Source: Acinetobacter sp.
Lineage (GTDB): Bacteria > Pseudomonadota > Gammaproteobacteria > Pseudomonadales > Moraxellaceae
DNA length: 9,937 nucleotides
Direction of reading: 5' to 3'
Assembly (NCBI GenBank): GCA_030152675.1
Contig: JASLIY010000297.1
Location: forward strand, 1-9,937
The translations under genes were made by a program, and so were the position numbers. Below are positions 1 through 5,414 of the stretch, piece after piece; positions within the stretch are counted from its first letter, which is position 1; every line of letters starts with the position of its first letter. The notes under the pieces are model-generated. The model searched no databases. It was not told the origin of the DNA and was given only the letters and a program-made list of their open reading frames with translations.

Positions 1-1219
1 CTGTTGGTGGGTAGAAAGCACCTTGATCGGGATGATCTGCTTCGATGTTGAAGTCTGCGTTGAGATGACCACCAAATACGATCTGTGCTTCTTGGCTGAG
101 TTGCTCAACTCTTTGGGCAACATCATGTTTTTGTTTGATGCTGGCGAGGGCTCCCATGGTGACATTTTCCCGTGCAGGATCACCCACCACGACTTTTTGC
201 AGTCTGCTGATCAAACGGCTTTGTACCGTATCGAGCAAGGCCGCAGGCACAAAGGCACGGCGAATCGCAGTACATTTCTGTCCAGCTTTGGTGGTCATTT
301 CACGGAAGACTTCACGTGCAAATAAGTCGATGGTCTCGTCATTTGCATCTGCGGTCAAAATCGCACTGTTGACGGAATCGGCTTCCATGGTAAATGGAAT
401 CGAATAGGCATTGAGGTGCGGATGGGCACGTAACTTCTGTCCAGTCGCCGCCGAACCGGTAAAAGTGACTGTATCTTGTGGGTTGAGATGATCAAATAAA
501 TCATAAGTTTGACCACAGATCAGTTGCAGTGAACCTTCGGGTAATAGACCACTGGCCAAAATATCTTGAACCACCGCATGGGTCAGCTCTGCACCTTCAG
601 TCGCAGGCTTGACGATACATGGCACACCGGCCAACAACGTCGGCGCAATCTTCTCTAACATGCCCCAGATCGGGAAGTTAAAGGCATCGATATGCACGGC
701 CACACCTGCTTTCGGGCTCAGGATATGTTTAGCGCCAAAGGTGCCATTTTTTGAAAGTGGAATCCATGCATCTTCAACCCATGCGGTTTCATTGCTGAGT
801 TCACGACGCACCAAGCTCGAATAGGCAAATAGGGTGCCGATCCCGCCTTCAATATCGATCCATGCATCTTTACGCGTACAGCCCGTGGCCTTGGCCAAGC
901 TGTAATAGTCTTCTTTGCGTTCGAGTAAATACTGTGCCACTTGTTTTAAGGCATTGGCGCGTTCATGAAAGGTCAGTGCTGCCAGTGCACAGCCATGCTG
1001 TTTGGCATAGGCCACAATGGCTTGGGTATCGATGCCATGACTACTGACCTGGTAAATCGCTTCACCGCTAATCGCATGATAAACAGTACGAAAATCTTGT
1101 TGCGCCAGATGCGCGCTGCCACAAACCAAAGAACTTAAGGTCTTTAATTCCGTCTGTGTCGCAGCGTGCTGGGTATCGTTTTGCGCCGTAGTGCTCATTC
1201 CTGATGCTGACTCAAGCAT
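1..1219 (-). CDS. paaZ: PaaZ, bifunctional oxepin-CoA hydrolase / 3-oxo-5,6-dehydrosuberyl-CoA semialdehyde dehydrogenase (5' part, runs off window)
   Basis: PaaZ opens the oxepin-CoA ring with its C-terminal MaoC-like hydratase domain and oxidises the resulting aldehyde with its N-terminal NADP-dependent aldehyde dehydrogenase domain. Only 406 codons of the N-terminal part are here; the family is about 680 residues, so most of the MaoC domain lies beyond position 1. I read the minus strand as uninterrupted from ATG at 1219-1217. Visible dehydrogenase features are IVKPA (K204, cofactor binding), FTGSAATG, the general-base motif MEADS with E279, and the nucleophile motif GQKCTAIRR with C316. 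The start is supported by AAAAGGAG (1234-1227), 7 nt upstream; an in-frame ATG at 1198 is possible but lacks such a site. From memory the catalytic pair in E. coli is E256/C295, so this protein carries roughly 20 extra N-terminal residues rich in S, T, Q and A. It is divergent from paaA and shares its control region. Confidence 0.95.
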   Translation of the reverse strand, partial: MLESASGMSTTAQNDTQHAATQTELKTLSSLVCGSAHLAQQDFRTVYHAISGEAIYQVSSHGIDTQAIVAYAKQHGCALAALTFHERANALKQVAQYLLERKEDYYSLAKATGCTRKDAWIDIEGGIGTLFAYSSLVRRELSNETAWVEDAWIPLSKNGTFGAKHILSPKAGVAVHIDAFNFPIWGMLEKIAPTLLAGVPCIVKPATEGAELTHAVVQDILASGLLPEGSLQLICGQTYDLFDHLNPQDTVTFTGSAATGQKLRAHPHLNAYSIPFTMEADSVNSAILTADANDETIDLFAREVFREMTTKAGQKCTAIRRAFVPAALLDTVQSRLISRLQKVVVGDPARENVTMGALASIKQKHDVAQRVEQLSQEAQIVFGGHLNADFNIEADHPDQGAFYPPT

Positions 1220-1231
1220 TGCCAAACTCCT

Positions 1232-1242
1232 TTTATGATACG
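1232..1242 (+). promoter_or_regulatory. Putative PaaX-type half-site, paaZ side
   Basis: The 11-mer TTTATGATACG occurs here and again, identically, at 1393-1403. This copy lies just upstream of the paaZ Shine-Dalgarno sequence, with its TGATACG core at 1236-1242, where a bound repressor would sit at or just after the paaZ transcription start. A degenerate opposite half, GATTCA (1268-1273), lies 26 nt beyond TGATAC; that is close to, but not exactly, the spacing of the paaA-side pair. Assignment to PaaX is by similarity to the E. coli operator core TGATTC, and the regulator gene itself is not in the window. Confidence 0.5.
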
Positions 1243-1359
1243 GTTTGAAATATATTTGAATTTTGATGATTCATAATCTCCATGTTTAATCTCAAAAAGT
1301 CAAACGTTTTCGTACTTATACTATAGTTATACAAAAGGGCTTTAAATTAAAACATTTAA

Positions 1360-1372
1360 AATCAATGTGTTA
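1360..1372 (+). promoter_or_regulatory. Putative IHF binding site
   Basis: AATCAATGTGTTA matches the IHF consensus WATCAANNNNTTR at all 13 positions. It is flanked upstream by A/T-rich runs (1341-1359), as is common for strong IHF sites. IHF is known to be required for the E. coli paaA promoter, which gives the match functional sense here. It lies 24 nt upstream of the TGATACG element at 1397. Chance matches are not rare in AT-rich DNA, so binding is an inference. Confidence 0.5.
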
Positions 1373-1394
1373 AAAATAAGAATTTAAAAATATT

Positions 1395-1400
1395 TATGAT
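1395..1400 (+). promoter_or_regulatory. Candidate -10 box for the paaA operon
   Basis: TATGAT matches TATAAT at five of six positions and overlaps the repressor-type half-site at 1397-1403, a typical arrangement for repression. Upstream there is only a weak -35-like TTAAAA (1370-1375) at 19 bp, so the promoter may depend on an activator or on IHF. A rival is TTGATT (1416-1421) with TAACTT (1439-1444) at 17 bp; its elements would lie inside and just after the inverted pair. I cannot choose firmly between the two. Confidence 0.3.
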
Positions 1401-1435
1401 ACGAGTAAATAAGCATTGATTTTTTATACGTATCA
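1397..1435. promoter_or_regulatory. Putative PaaX operator, paaA side (inverted pair spanning 39 bp)
   Basis: TGATACG (1397-1403) and its exact reverse complement CGTATCA (1429-1435) are separated by 25 bp. Written as hexamers this is TGATAC-N27-GTATCA. The E. coli PaaX operator, as I recall it, is TGATTC-N27-GAATCA, so the spacing is identical and one base differs per half. PaaX is a GntR-like repressor of paa genes that is released by phenylacetyl-CoA. The pair overlaps the candidate paaA promoters and ends 44 bp before the paaA start codon, as expected for a repressor site. Confidence 0.6.
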
Positions 1436-1479
1436 CATTAACTTTGAGGCATAGACACTTTGGGATGAGTGAGGACACA

Positions 1480-2421
1480 ATGAAAAATCATCAACAGGAT
1501 TTTGATCAAGCGATCGAAAAGGATATTTCAATCGAGCCAAAAGATTGGATGCCTGATGCATACCGCAAAACTTTAATTCGTCAAATCGGCCAGCATGCAC
1601 ACTCAGAAGTGGTGGGGATGTTACCTGAAGGCAATTGGATTACCCGCGCACCGAGTTTGAAACGTAAAGCTGTTTTGTTGGCCAAGGTTCAAGACGAAGC
1701 TGGTCATGCTTTGTATCTCTATAGTGCTGCTGAGACTTTGGGTGCAGATCGTGATGACATGATGGACAAACTCATCGCAGGGCGAATGAAGTATTCCTCT
1801 ATCTTTAACTATCCAACCTTGAGTTGGGCAGATGTAGCCGCGATTGGCTGGTTAGTCGATGGTGCAGCGATCGTCAACCAAGTGGCACTATGCCGCACCT
1901 CCTATGGTCCGTATGCACGTGCCATGGTTCGCGTCTGTAAAGAGGAAAGTTTTCATCAACGTCAGGGCTTTGAAGCCATGATGCAGTTGGCCAACGGCAC
2001 GCCAGAACAAAAACAAATGGCCCAAGACGCAGTCAATCGTTTTTGGTGGCCGGTGCAAATGATGTTTGGTCCAAGTGATGACAACTCGCCGAACAGTGCG
2101 CAAAGCATGCAATGGAAAATCAAACTGTTCAGTAACGATGCCTTACGTCAAAAATTTATCGATAACACCGTACCGCAAGTGTTACAGCTCGGTTTAACTG
2201 TGCCTGATCCAGAATTACGTTTTAACGAAGAAACGGGTCACTACGAGTCTGGTGCGATCAATTGGGATGAATTCTTTGAAGTACTTGCCGGCAAAGGCCC
2301 GTGCAATCACGAACGAATCGAAGCACGCCGTAAAGCGTGGGAAGGCGGCAAATGGGTGCGTGACAGTGCCGCCGTCTATGCACAAAAACAGCAACAGCAG
2401 CAGGCTGAGAAAGTCGCTTAA
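1480..2421 (+). CDS. paaA: PaaA, catalytic diiron subunit of the phenylacetyl-CoA 1,2-epoxidase
   Basis: PaaA is the oxygenase subunit that epoxidises the aromatic ring of phenylacetyl-CoA in the cytoplasmic PaaABCE complex. The 313-residue product is very close to E. coli PaaA (about 309) along its whole length, including [30 protein letters not shown] and DNTVPQV. Diiron signatures are visible: E43, KVQDEAGH with E73 and H76, D127 in VDGAA, and KEESFH with E156 and H159. K69 corresponds to the lysine described as bridging near the active site in E. coli. The start at 1480 is chosen because AGTGAGGA (1468-1475) lies just before it and it gives the usual length. In-frame ATG at 1465 and TTG at 1444 would add 5 or 12 residues but have poorly placed ribosome sites. 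The C-terminus has a run of five glutamines. It is the first gene of the plus-strand operon. Confidence 0.97.
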   Translation: MKNHQQDFDQAIEKDISIEPKDWMPDAYRKTLIRQIGQHAHSEVVGMLPEGNWITRAPSLKRKAVLLAKVQDEAGHALYLYSAAETLGADRDDMMDKLIAGRMKYSSIFNYPTLSWADVAAIGWLVDGAAIVNQVALCRTSYGPYARAMVRVCKEESFHQRQGFEAMMQLANGTPEQKQMAQDAVNRFWWPVQMMFGPSDDNSPNSAQSMQWKIKLFSNDALRQKFIDNTVPQVLQLGLTVPDPELRFNEETGHYESGAINWDEFFEVLAGKGPCNHERIEARRKAWEGGKWVRDSAAVYAQKQQQQQAEKVA

Positions 2422-2465
2422 CGACCAGTCGCTATCATCGCTCCATTTTACCCAGACATCATATG

Positions 2466-2492
2466 TGCTTTGCCCATCTGATCAGGCAAGCA
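2466..2492 (+). other. Intercistronic hairpin, paaA-paaB
   Basis: TGCTTTGCC (2466-2474) pairs with GGCAAGCA (2485-2492) to form 8 bp with one bulged T around a 10-nt loop. It ends 6 nt before the strong paaB Shine-Dalgarno AAGGAAGGA (2499-2507). There is no following T-run, so it is not a standard terminator. It could affect mRNA processing or stability, or translation of paaB. Folding was judged by eye. Confidence 0.45.
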
Positions 2493-2514
2493 AAATTTAA
2501 GGAAGGATCTCATT

Positions 2515-2805
2515 ATGAATAATAAAAATAACTGGTCACTATTTGAAGTCTTTGTGCGTAGCAAACAAGGACTCAGCCACCGTCATGTCGGGAGTTTGCG
2601 TGCGCCAGACGCAGAAATTGCCCTACAAAATGCACGCGATGTTTACACGCGTCGCAACGAAGGGATCAGCATTTGGGTGGTCAAATCCGAATTGATCACC
2701 TCTTCACAGCCTGAGTCTAAGGATGAGTTTTTCGATCCAGCACTCGACAAAGTTTATCGCCATCCAACTTTTTACCACATCCCTGATGGCATTGAGCATA
2801 TGTGA
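2515..2805 (+). CDS. paaB: PaaB, small subunit of the phenylacetyl-CoA epoxidase complex
   Basis: PaaB is a small structural subunit needed for activity of the PaaABCE epoxidase; its exact role is less clear than that of the other subunits. The product has 96 residues, matching the usual size of about 95. It shows the family landmarks LFEVFVRSKQGLSHRHVGSL near the N-terminus (residues 9-28), YTRRNEGISIWVVK in the middle and the ending VYRHPTFYHIPDGIEHM. No cofactor motif is expected or seen. ATG at 2515 follows AAGGAAGGA (2499-2507) with 7 nt spacing, one of the best ribosome sites in the operon. A 93-bp spacer with a hairpin separates it from paaA, and its stop lies 11 bp before paaC. Confidence 0.96.
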   Translation: MNNKNNWSLFEVFVRSKQGLSHRHVGSLRAPDAEIALQNARDVYTRRNEGISIWVVKSELITSSQPESKDEFFDPALDKVYRHPTFYHIPDGIEHM

Positions 2806-2816
2806 GGAGCTGTCGC

Positions 2817-3584
2817 ATGAACACGATCAACAATAATTCAGTATTTTCACAGTTCCTCCTGCATCTCGGTGATAGCCAACTGGTGTTGTCACATCGTTTG
2901 GCTGAGTGGTGCGGTCATGCACCGGAGTTAGAGCTCGACATCGCCTTGGCCAATATCGGTCTAGATCTTTTGGGCCAAGCACGTACCGTGTTGAGTTTGG
3001 CGGGTGAGGTCGAAGGTTTAGGGCGTGATGAAGATCAATTGGCATTTCTGCGCAGTGAACGTGAGTATCGCAACTTGCTGCTGTGTGAACAGCCGAATGG
3101 TGACTTTGCCCAAACCATGCTGCGTCAATGGTTGATGGATCACTATCACAATCTGATGTTTGCAGCATTGACGGAGAGTCGTCATCCAGAACTGGCCGCC
3201 TTTGCCACCAAGTCCTTGCGTGAAGTGAAATATCACTTACGTTTTTCAACCGCATGGATGGAGCGTTTGAGTTTGGGCACGCCTGAAGCGCATGACAGAA
3301 CCCAGCAAGGTTTAAATGAGTTGTGGCGCTTTACGGCCGAGTTGTTCGACATGGACGCTGAAGAGCAGGTCTTGGTTGAGCAAGGTTGGATTGCAGATTT
3401 GGCGCCTTTAAAAGCGGCATGGCAACAACAGGTCTTGGCAGAGTTGCAACGTTTTGAGCTTGAGCTTCCAGCATTGGGTGCTTATCGCCGCGGTGCAAAG
3501 CAGGGCTTACATACAGAGCATTTGGGTTTTGTGTTGGCGGAACTGCAATACATGCAGCGCGCTTATCCCAACATGAGCTGGTAA
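2817..3584 (+). CDS. paaC: PaaC, structural partner subunit of the phenylacetyl-CoA epoxidase
   Basis: PaaC is a ferritin-like helical subunit that forms the stable core with PaaA and has lost metal binding in the known family. The 255-residue product is close to E. coli PaaC (248). It carries LLHLGDSQLVLSHRLAEWCG (14-33), DIALANIGLDLLGQAR (41-56), REVKYHLRFSTAWMERL (135-151) and the C-terminal HTEHLG (232-237) with a final LQYMQRAYPNMSW. The start is ATG 2817, because TGAGGAG (2803-2809) lies 7 nt upstream and overlaps the paaB stop codon, which suggests translational coupling. GTG at 2802, in frame, would place that Shine-Dalgarno inside the coding region and is unlikely. A 128-bp spacer follows. 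Confidence 0.96.
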   Translation: MNTINNNSVFSQFLLHLGDSQLVLSHRLAEWCGHAPELELDIALANIGLDLLGQARTVLSLAGEVEGLGRDEDQLAFLRSEREYRNLLLCEQPNGDFAQTMLRQWLMDHYHNLMFAALTESRHPELAAFATKSLREVKYHLRFSTAWMERLSLGTPEAHDRTQQGLNELWRFTAELFDMDAEEQVLVEQGWIADLAPLKAAWQQQVLAELQRFELELPALGAYRRGAKQGLHTEHLGFVLAELQYMQRAYPNMSW

Positions 3585-3606
3585 GTCCGAGCACTGATCT
3601 GTTTTT

Positions 3607-3648
3607 CGCCAGCACTTATCCCTCAACTGATTGAGTATGAGTGTGGCG
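3607..3648 (+). other. Compound hairpin in the paaC-paaD spacer
   Basis: Outer arms CGCCA (3607-3611) plus CAC (3613-3615), with a bulged G between them, pair with GTG (3641-3643) plus TGGCG (3644-3648). Inside an internal loop, a second stem CTCAA (3622-3626) pairs with TTGAG (3631-3635) around the loop CTGA. No T-run follows, so it is unlikely to be an intrinsic terminator. It may be an RNA processing or stabilising element. The structure was judged by eye. Confidence 0.4.
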
Positions 3649-3680
3649 ACCGTTCAGTTTGAAGTTTGAGTTTGACCGTT
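3648..3680 (+). repeat. Short direct repeats before paaD
   Basis: GACCGTT occurs at 3648-3654 and again at 3674-3680. Between them AGTTTGA occurs twice in tandem (3656-3662, 3663-3669), followed by a partial third copy, GTTTGA (3670-3675). The block lies between the compound hairpin and the paaD ribosome site. It may be a replication-slippage product; no function is evident. Confidence 0.4.
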
Positions 3681-3712
3681 TTATTCGACGCGAATCACAT
3701 GGAGTGAGCCAC

Positions 3713-4213
3713 ATGAATTTAATCCCGCAAGTGACCCATCAGTGTTGGGAGCTTTTAGAACAGATCTCTGATCCTGAAATCCCAGTCTTGTCTGTGGTGG
3801 ATTTGGGCATGATCCGTGGTGTGGAATTGAATCAGGACAATGAAATTGTGGTTCGCCTCACGCCAACCTACAGCGGTTGTCCAGCAACAGATGTGCTCAA
3901 AGACGATATCGAGCAAGTCTTTACGGCACATGGTCTTAGCCCCGTCAAGGTGGTGGTGGATCTGTCTGAAGCGTGGACCACTGATTGGATGAGCCAAAAC
4001 GGTAAAGATAAGTTGAAAGCATACGGCATCGCGCCACCGCAAGGATCGGCGCACCAATGTGGCACGCATGTCGCGCTGGTCGATGGAATCGAATGTCCAC
4101 AGTGCCACAGTCTAAACAGTAAGTTATTGAGTGAATTCGGTTCAACTGCATGTAAAGCCTTATATCAATGCCAAGACTGCTTAGAACCATTTGACTACTT
4201 TAAATGCATTTAG
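3713..4213 (+). CDS. paaD: PaaD, MIP18/DUF59-type Fe-S maturation protein of the epoxidase system
   Basis: PaaD is required for epoxidase activity in vivo and is thought to help assemble the metal centres, most probably the 2Fe-2S cluster of PaaE; it is not a core enzyme subunit. The 166-residue product matches the E. coli length. The N-terminal MIP18/DUF59 domain shows DPEIPVLSVVDLGM (20-33) and TPTYSGCPA (50-58) with the conserved C56. AWTTDWM follows (87-93). The C-terminal segment has a cysteine cluster: CPQC (C128, C131), STAC (C147), CQDC (C153, C156) and FKCI (C165), consistent with a zinc-binding tail. ATG 3713 is chosen because GGAG (3701-3704) precedes it by 8 nt and the family length fits. 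GTG at 3641 would add 24 unconserved residues. Confidence 0.94.
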   Translation: MNLIPQVTHQCWELLEQISDPEIPVLSVVDLGMIRGVELNQDNEIVVRLTPTYSGCPATDVLKDDIEQVFTAHGLSPVKVVVDLSEAWTTDWMSQNGKDKLKAYGIAPPQGSAHQCGTHVALVDGIECPQCHSLNSKLLSEFGSTACKALYQCQDCLEPFDYFKCI

Positions 4214-4266
4214 CTTGAGCCAGACCAAAGACGTCGTTAAGCGTCCATATGTAAGAGGGAATTCAC

Positions 4267-5325
4267 ATGAGCCAATTTGTACCATTAACCATAAAATCAA
4301 TTACGCCACAAACCGAGCAGGCCATCTGTATTGCTTTTGAGTTGACGCCAGATCAACAGCAAAGCTTTCAATACCAACCGGGGCAGCACTTGACGATCCG
4401 CCATATGACCGATGCCGGTGAGCTACGTCGTTGTTATTCGATCTGTAGTGATGTGCAAGAAGACATGAGTATTGCGATCAAGAAAATTGATCAAGGGCAG
4501 TTTTCCACTTGGGCCAATGAGCATTTAAAGGCTGGTGATCAGCTGGAAATCATGCCACCACAAGGGGTTTTCTTTCAAAAAGCCGCCAAAACTGGTGGAC
4601 ACAACTACCTGGGTTTTGCCGCAGGCAGTGGGATTACCCCGATTCTTTCTATCGTTAAGTCGGTGTTGTTGCAAAAAGACGATGCCAATTTCACCTTGAT
4701 CTATAGCAATCGCTCATGGAAACACACCATGTTTGCTGAGCAGATATTGGATCTGAAAGATCGTTTTAAAGAACGTTTTCAGTTGGTGAATATTTTTTCT
4801 CGTGAAATGAATGACAGTGCCTTGCTCAATGGTCGCATCGATGCCGAGAAACTGCGTTTGTTGTATCAAGCAGATTTGATTAACAGTTCTTTTGATCACT
4901 GCTTTGCCTGTGGCCCCGATGAAATGATGGCAGCCGTTGAGACAGTACTGCCTGAGCTTGGGATTGATCGCAACAAGATCCATACCGAACGTTTTAATAC
5001 TGGTACTGCACCGAAAGCCACTGCCGCACAAATCGAAAGTCGTAATGAAGAGCGCGTCAATATCATCCTTGATGGACGTGAGTTGATCGTGGAAGTGTCT
5101 AAACAAGATGACAGTATCTTGGATGCAGCTTTACGTGCGGGTGCGGATCTGCCGTATGCCTGTAAGGGCGGGGTGTGTGCGACCTGTAAATGTAAAGTGC
5201 TCGAAGGTGAAGTGGAAATGGCGATTAACTACAGCCTTGAGCCAGAAGAGCTCGAAAAAGGCTATGTCTTGAGTTGCCAAGCACGCCCAACCACGGCGAA
5301 TGTACGTCTAAGTTTTGACGAATAA
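4267..5325 (+). CDS. paaE: PaaE, FAD/2Fe-2S NADPH-dependent reductase of the phenylacetyl-CoA epoxidase
   Basis: PaaE carries electrons from NADPH through FAD and a 2Fe-2S cluster to the diiron centre of PaaA. The 352-residue product (E. coli about 356) has the expected order of domains. First comes an FAD-binding barrel with RRCYS (54-58). Next is a ferredoxin-reductase nucleotide-binding domain with FAAGSGITP (117-125) and ACGPDEMM (214-221). Last is a C-terminal plant-type ferredoxin with cluster ligands C299, C304, C307 and C337 (CKGGVCATC and LSCQA). ATG 4267 follows AGAGGGA with suitable spacing. It lies 53 bp after paaD; that gap has only a weak 4-bp GACG/CGTC inverted repeat (4230-4245). 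It closes the monooxygenase half of the operon. Confidence 0.96.
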   Translation: MSQFVPLTIKSITPQTEQAICIAFELTPDQQQSFQYQPGQHLTIRHMTDAGELRRCYSICSDVQEDMSIAIKKIDQGQFSTWANEHLKAGDQLEIMPPQGVFFQKAAKTGGHNYLGFAAGSGITPILSIVKSVLLQKDDANFTLIYSNRSWKHTMFAEQILDLKDRFKERFQLVNIFSREMNDSALLNGRIDAEKLRLLYQADLINSSFDHCFACGPDEMMAAVETVLPELGIDRNKIHTERFNTGTAPKATAAQIESRNEERVNIILDGRELIVEVSKQDDSILDAALRAGADLPYACKGGVCATCKCKVLEGEVEMAINYSLEPEELEKGYVLSCQARPTTANVRLSFDE

Positions 5326-5335
5326 AACATCAGGA

Positions 5336-5365
5336 TAGGGCTGTGCGCATTGGCGCTCAGCCCTA
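5336..5365 (+). other. Strong intercistronic hairpin 1, paaE-paaF
   Basis: TAGGGCTG (5336-5343) pairs with CAGCCCTA (5358-5365). After a single T-T mismatch, GCGC (5345-5348) pairs with GCGC (5353-5356) around the loop ATTG. That makes 12 base pairs, nearly all GC, by far the most stable structure in the window. It begins 10 bp after the paaE stop. It is followed by GAGTG rather than T residues, so it is not a normal Rho-independent terminator. It may mark the end of a processed paaA-E transcript or protect a 3' end. Confidence 0.65.
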
Positions 5366-5367
5366 GA

Positions 5368-5383
5368 GTGTGCTGTCGCGCAC
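5368..5383 (+). other. Intercistronic hairpin 2, paaE-paaF
   Basis: GTGTGC (5368-5373) pairs with GCGCAC (5378-5383), including one G-U pair, around the loop TGTC. It starts 2 nt after the first hairpin and ends 19 nt before the paaF Shine-Dalgarno GGAG (5403-5406). No T-run follows. The two stems could stack or act together as an RNase barrier. Confidence 0.5.
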
Positions 5384-5414
5384 CGAAAGGATCAAAAATT
5401 TTGGAGTAATCGTG

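Larger units (their letters stand above)
1220..1479. promoter_or_regulatory. Divergent paaZ/paaA control region
   Basis: This 260-bp spacer is markedly AT-rich and lies between divergent genes, so it must hold the promoters for both paaZ (leftward) and the paaA operon (rightward). It contains three TGATACG elements, a consensus IHF site and two short palindromes (AAACGTTT at 1302-1309 and ACTATAGT at 1320-1327) of unknown role. On the minus strand a good -35-like TTGACT (1303-1298) is followed only by poorly spaced -10 candidates, so I do not place the paaZ promoter exactly. No open frame of note is seen in it apart from in-frame upstream extensions of paaA. Confidence 0.85.

Noticed and set aside
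23..1047. Plus-strand open frames across the left kilobase (23-325, 135-407, 609-824, 862-1047)
   Set aside because: They are shadows of paaZ, which reads cleanly on the minus strand with intact aldehyde dehydrogenase motifs.
1270..1303. paaZ promoter with -35 TTGACT (minus strand, 1303-1298)
   Set aside because: The -10 candidates ATTATG, GATTAT and TATGAA give spacers of 19-22 bp, too long to assign with confidence.
1366..1437. CRP site using TGTGT (1366-1370) or TCACA (1433-1437)
   Set aside because: Neither half has a matching partner at the TGTGA-N6-TCACA spacing.
2389..2403. CAG/CAA run at the 3' end of paaA as a phase-variation repeat
   Set aside because: It is only five mixed triplets; a triplet change would not shift frame, and it lies at the variable C-terminal tail.
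2827..3255. Long minus-strand open frame opposite paaC, and many similar antisense or alternate-frame frames (e.g. 3331-3615, 7549-8037, 8315-8824)
   Set aside because: They lie wholly or mostly over strongly conserved paa genes, have no ribosome sites worth noting and encode no recognisable protein.
3641..3712. N-terminal extension of PaaD from GTG 3641
   Set aside because: The added 24 residues are unlike the family, the GTG lies within a hairpin arm, and ATG 3713 has a proper Shine-Dalgarno and gives the normal length.
5336..5365. The paaE-paaF hairpin as a Rho-independent terminator ending the operon
   Set aside because: No T-run follows the stem, and paaF-J belong to the same pathway and follow on the same strand with no evident new promoter.
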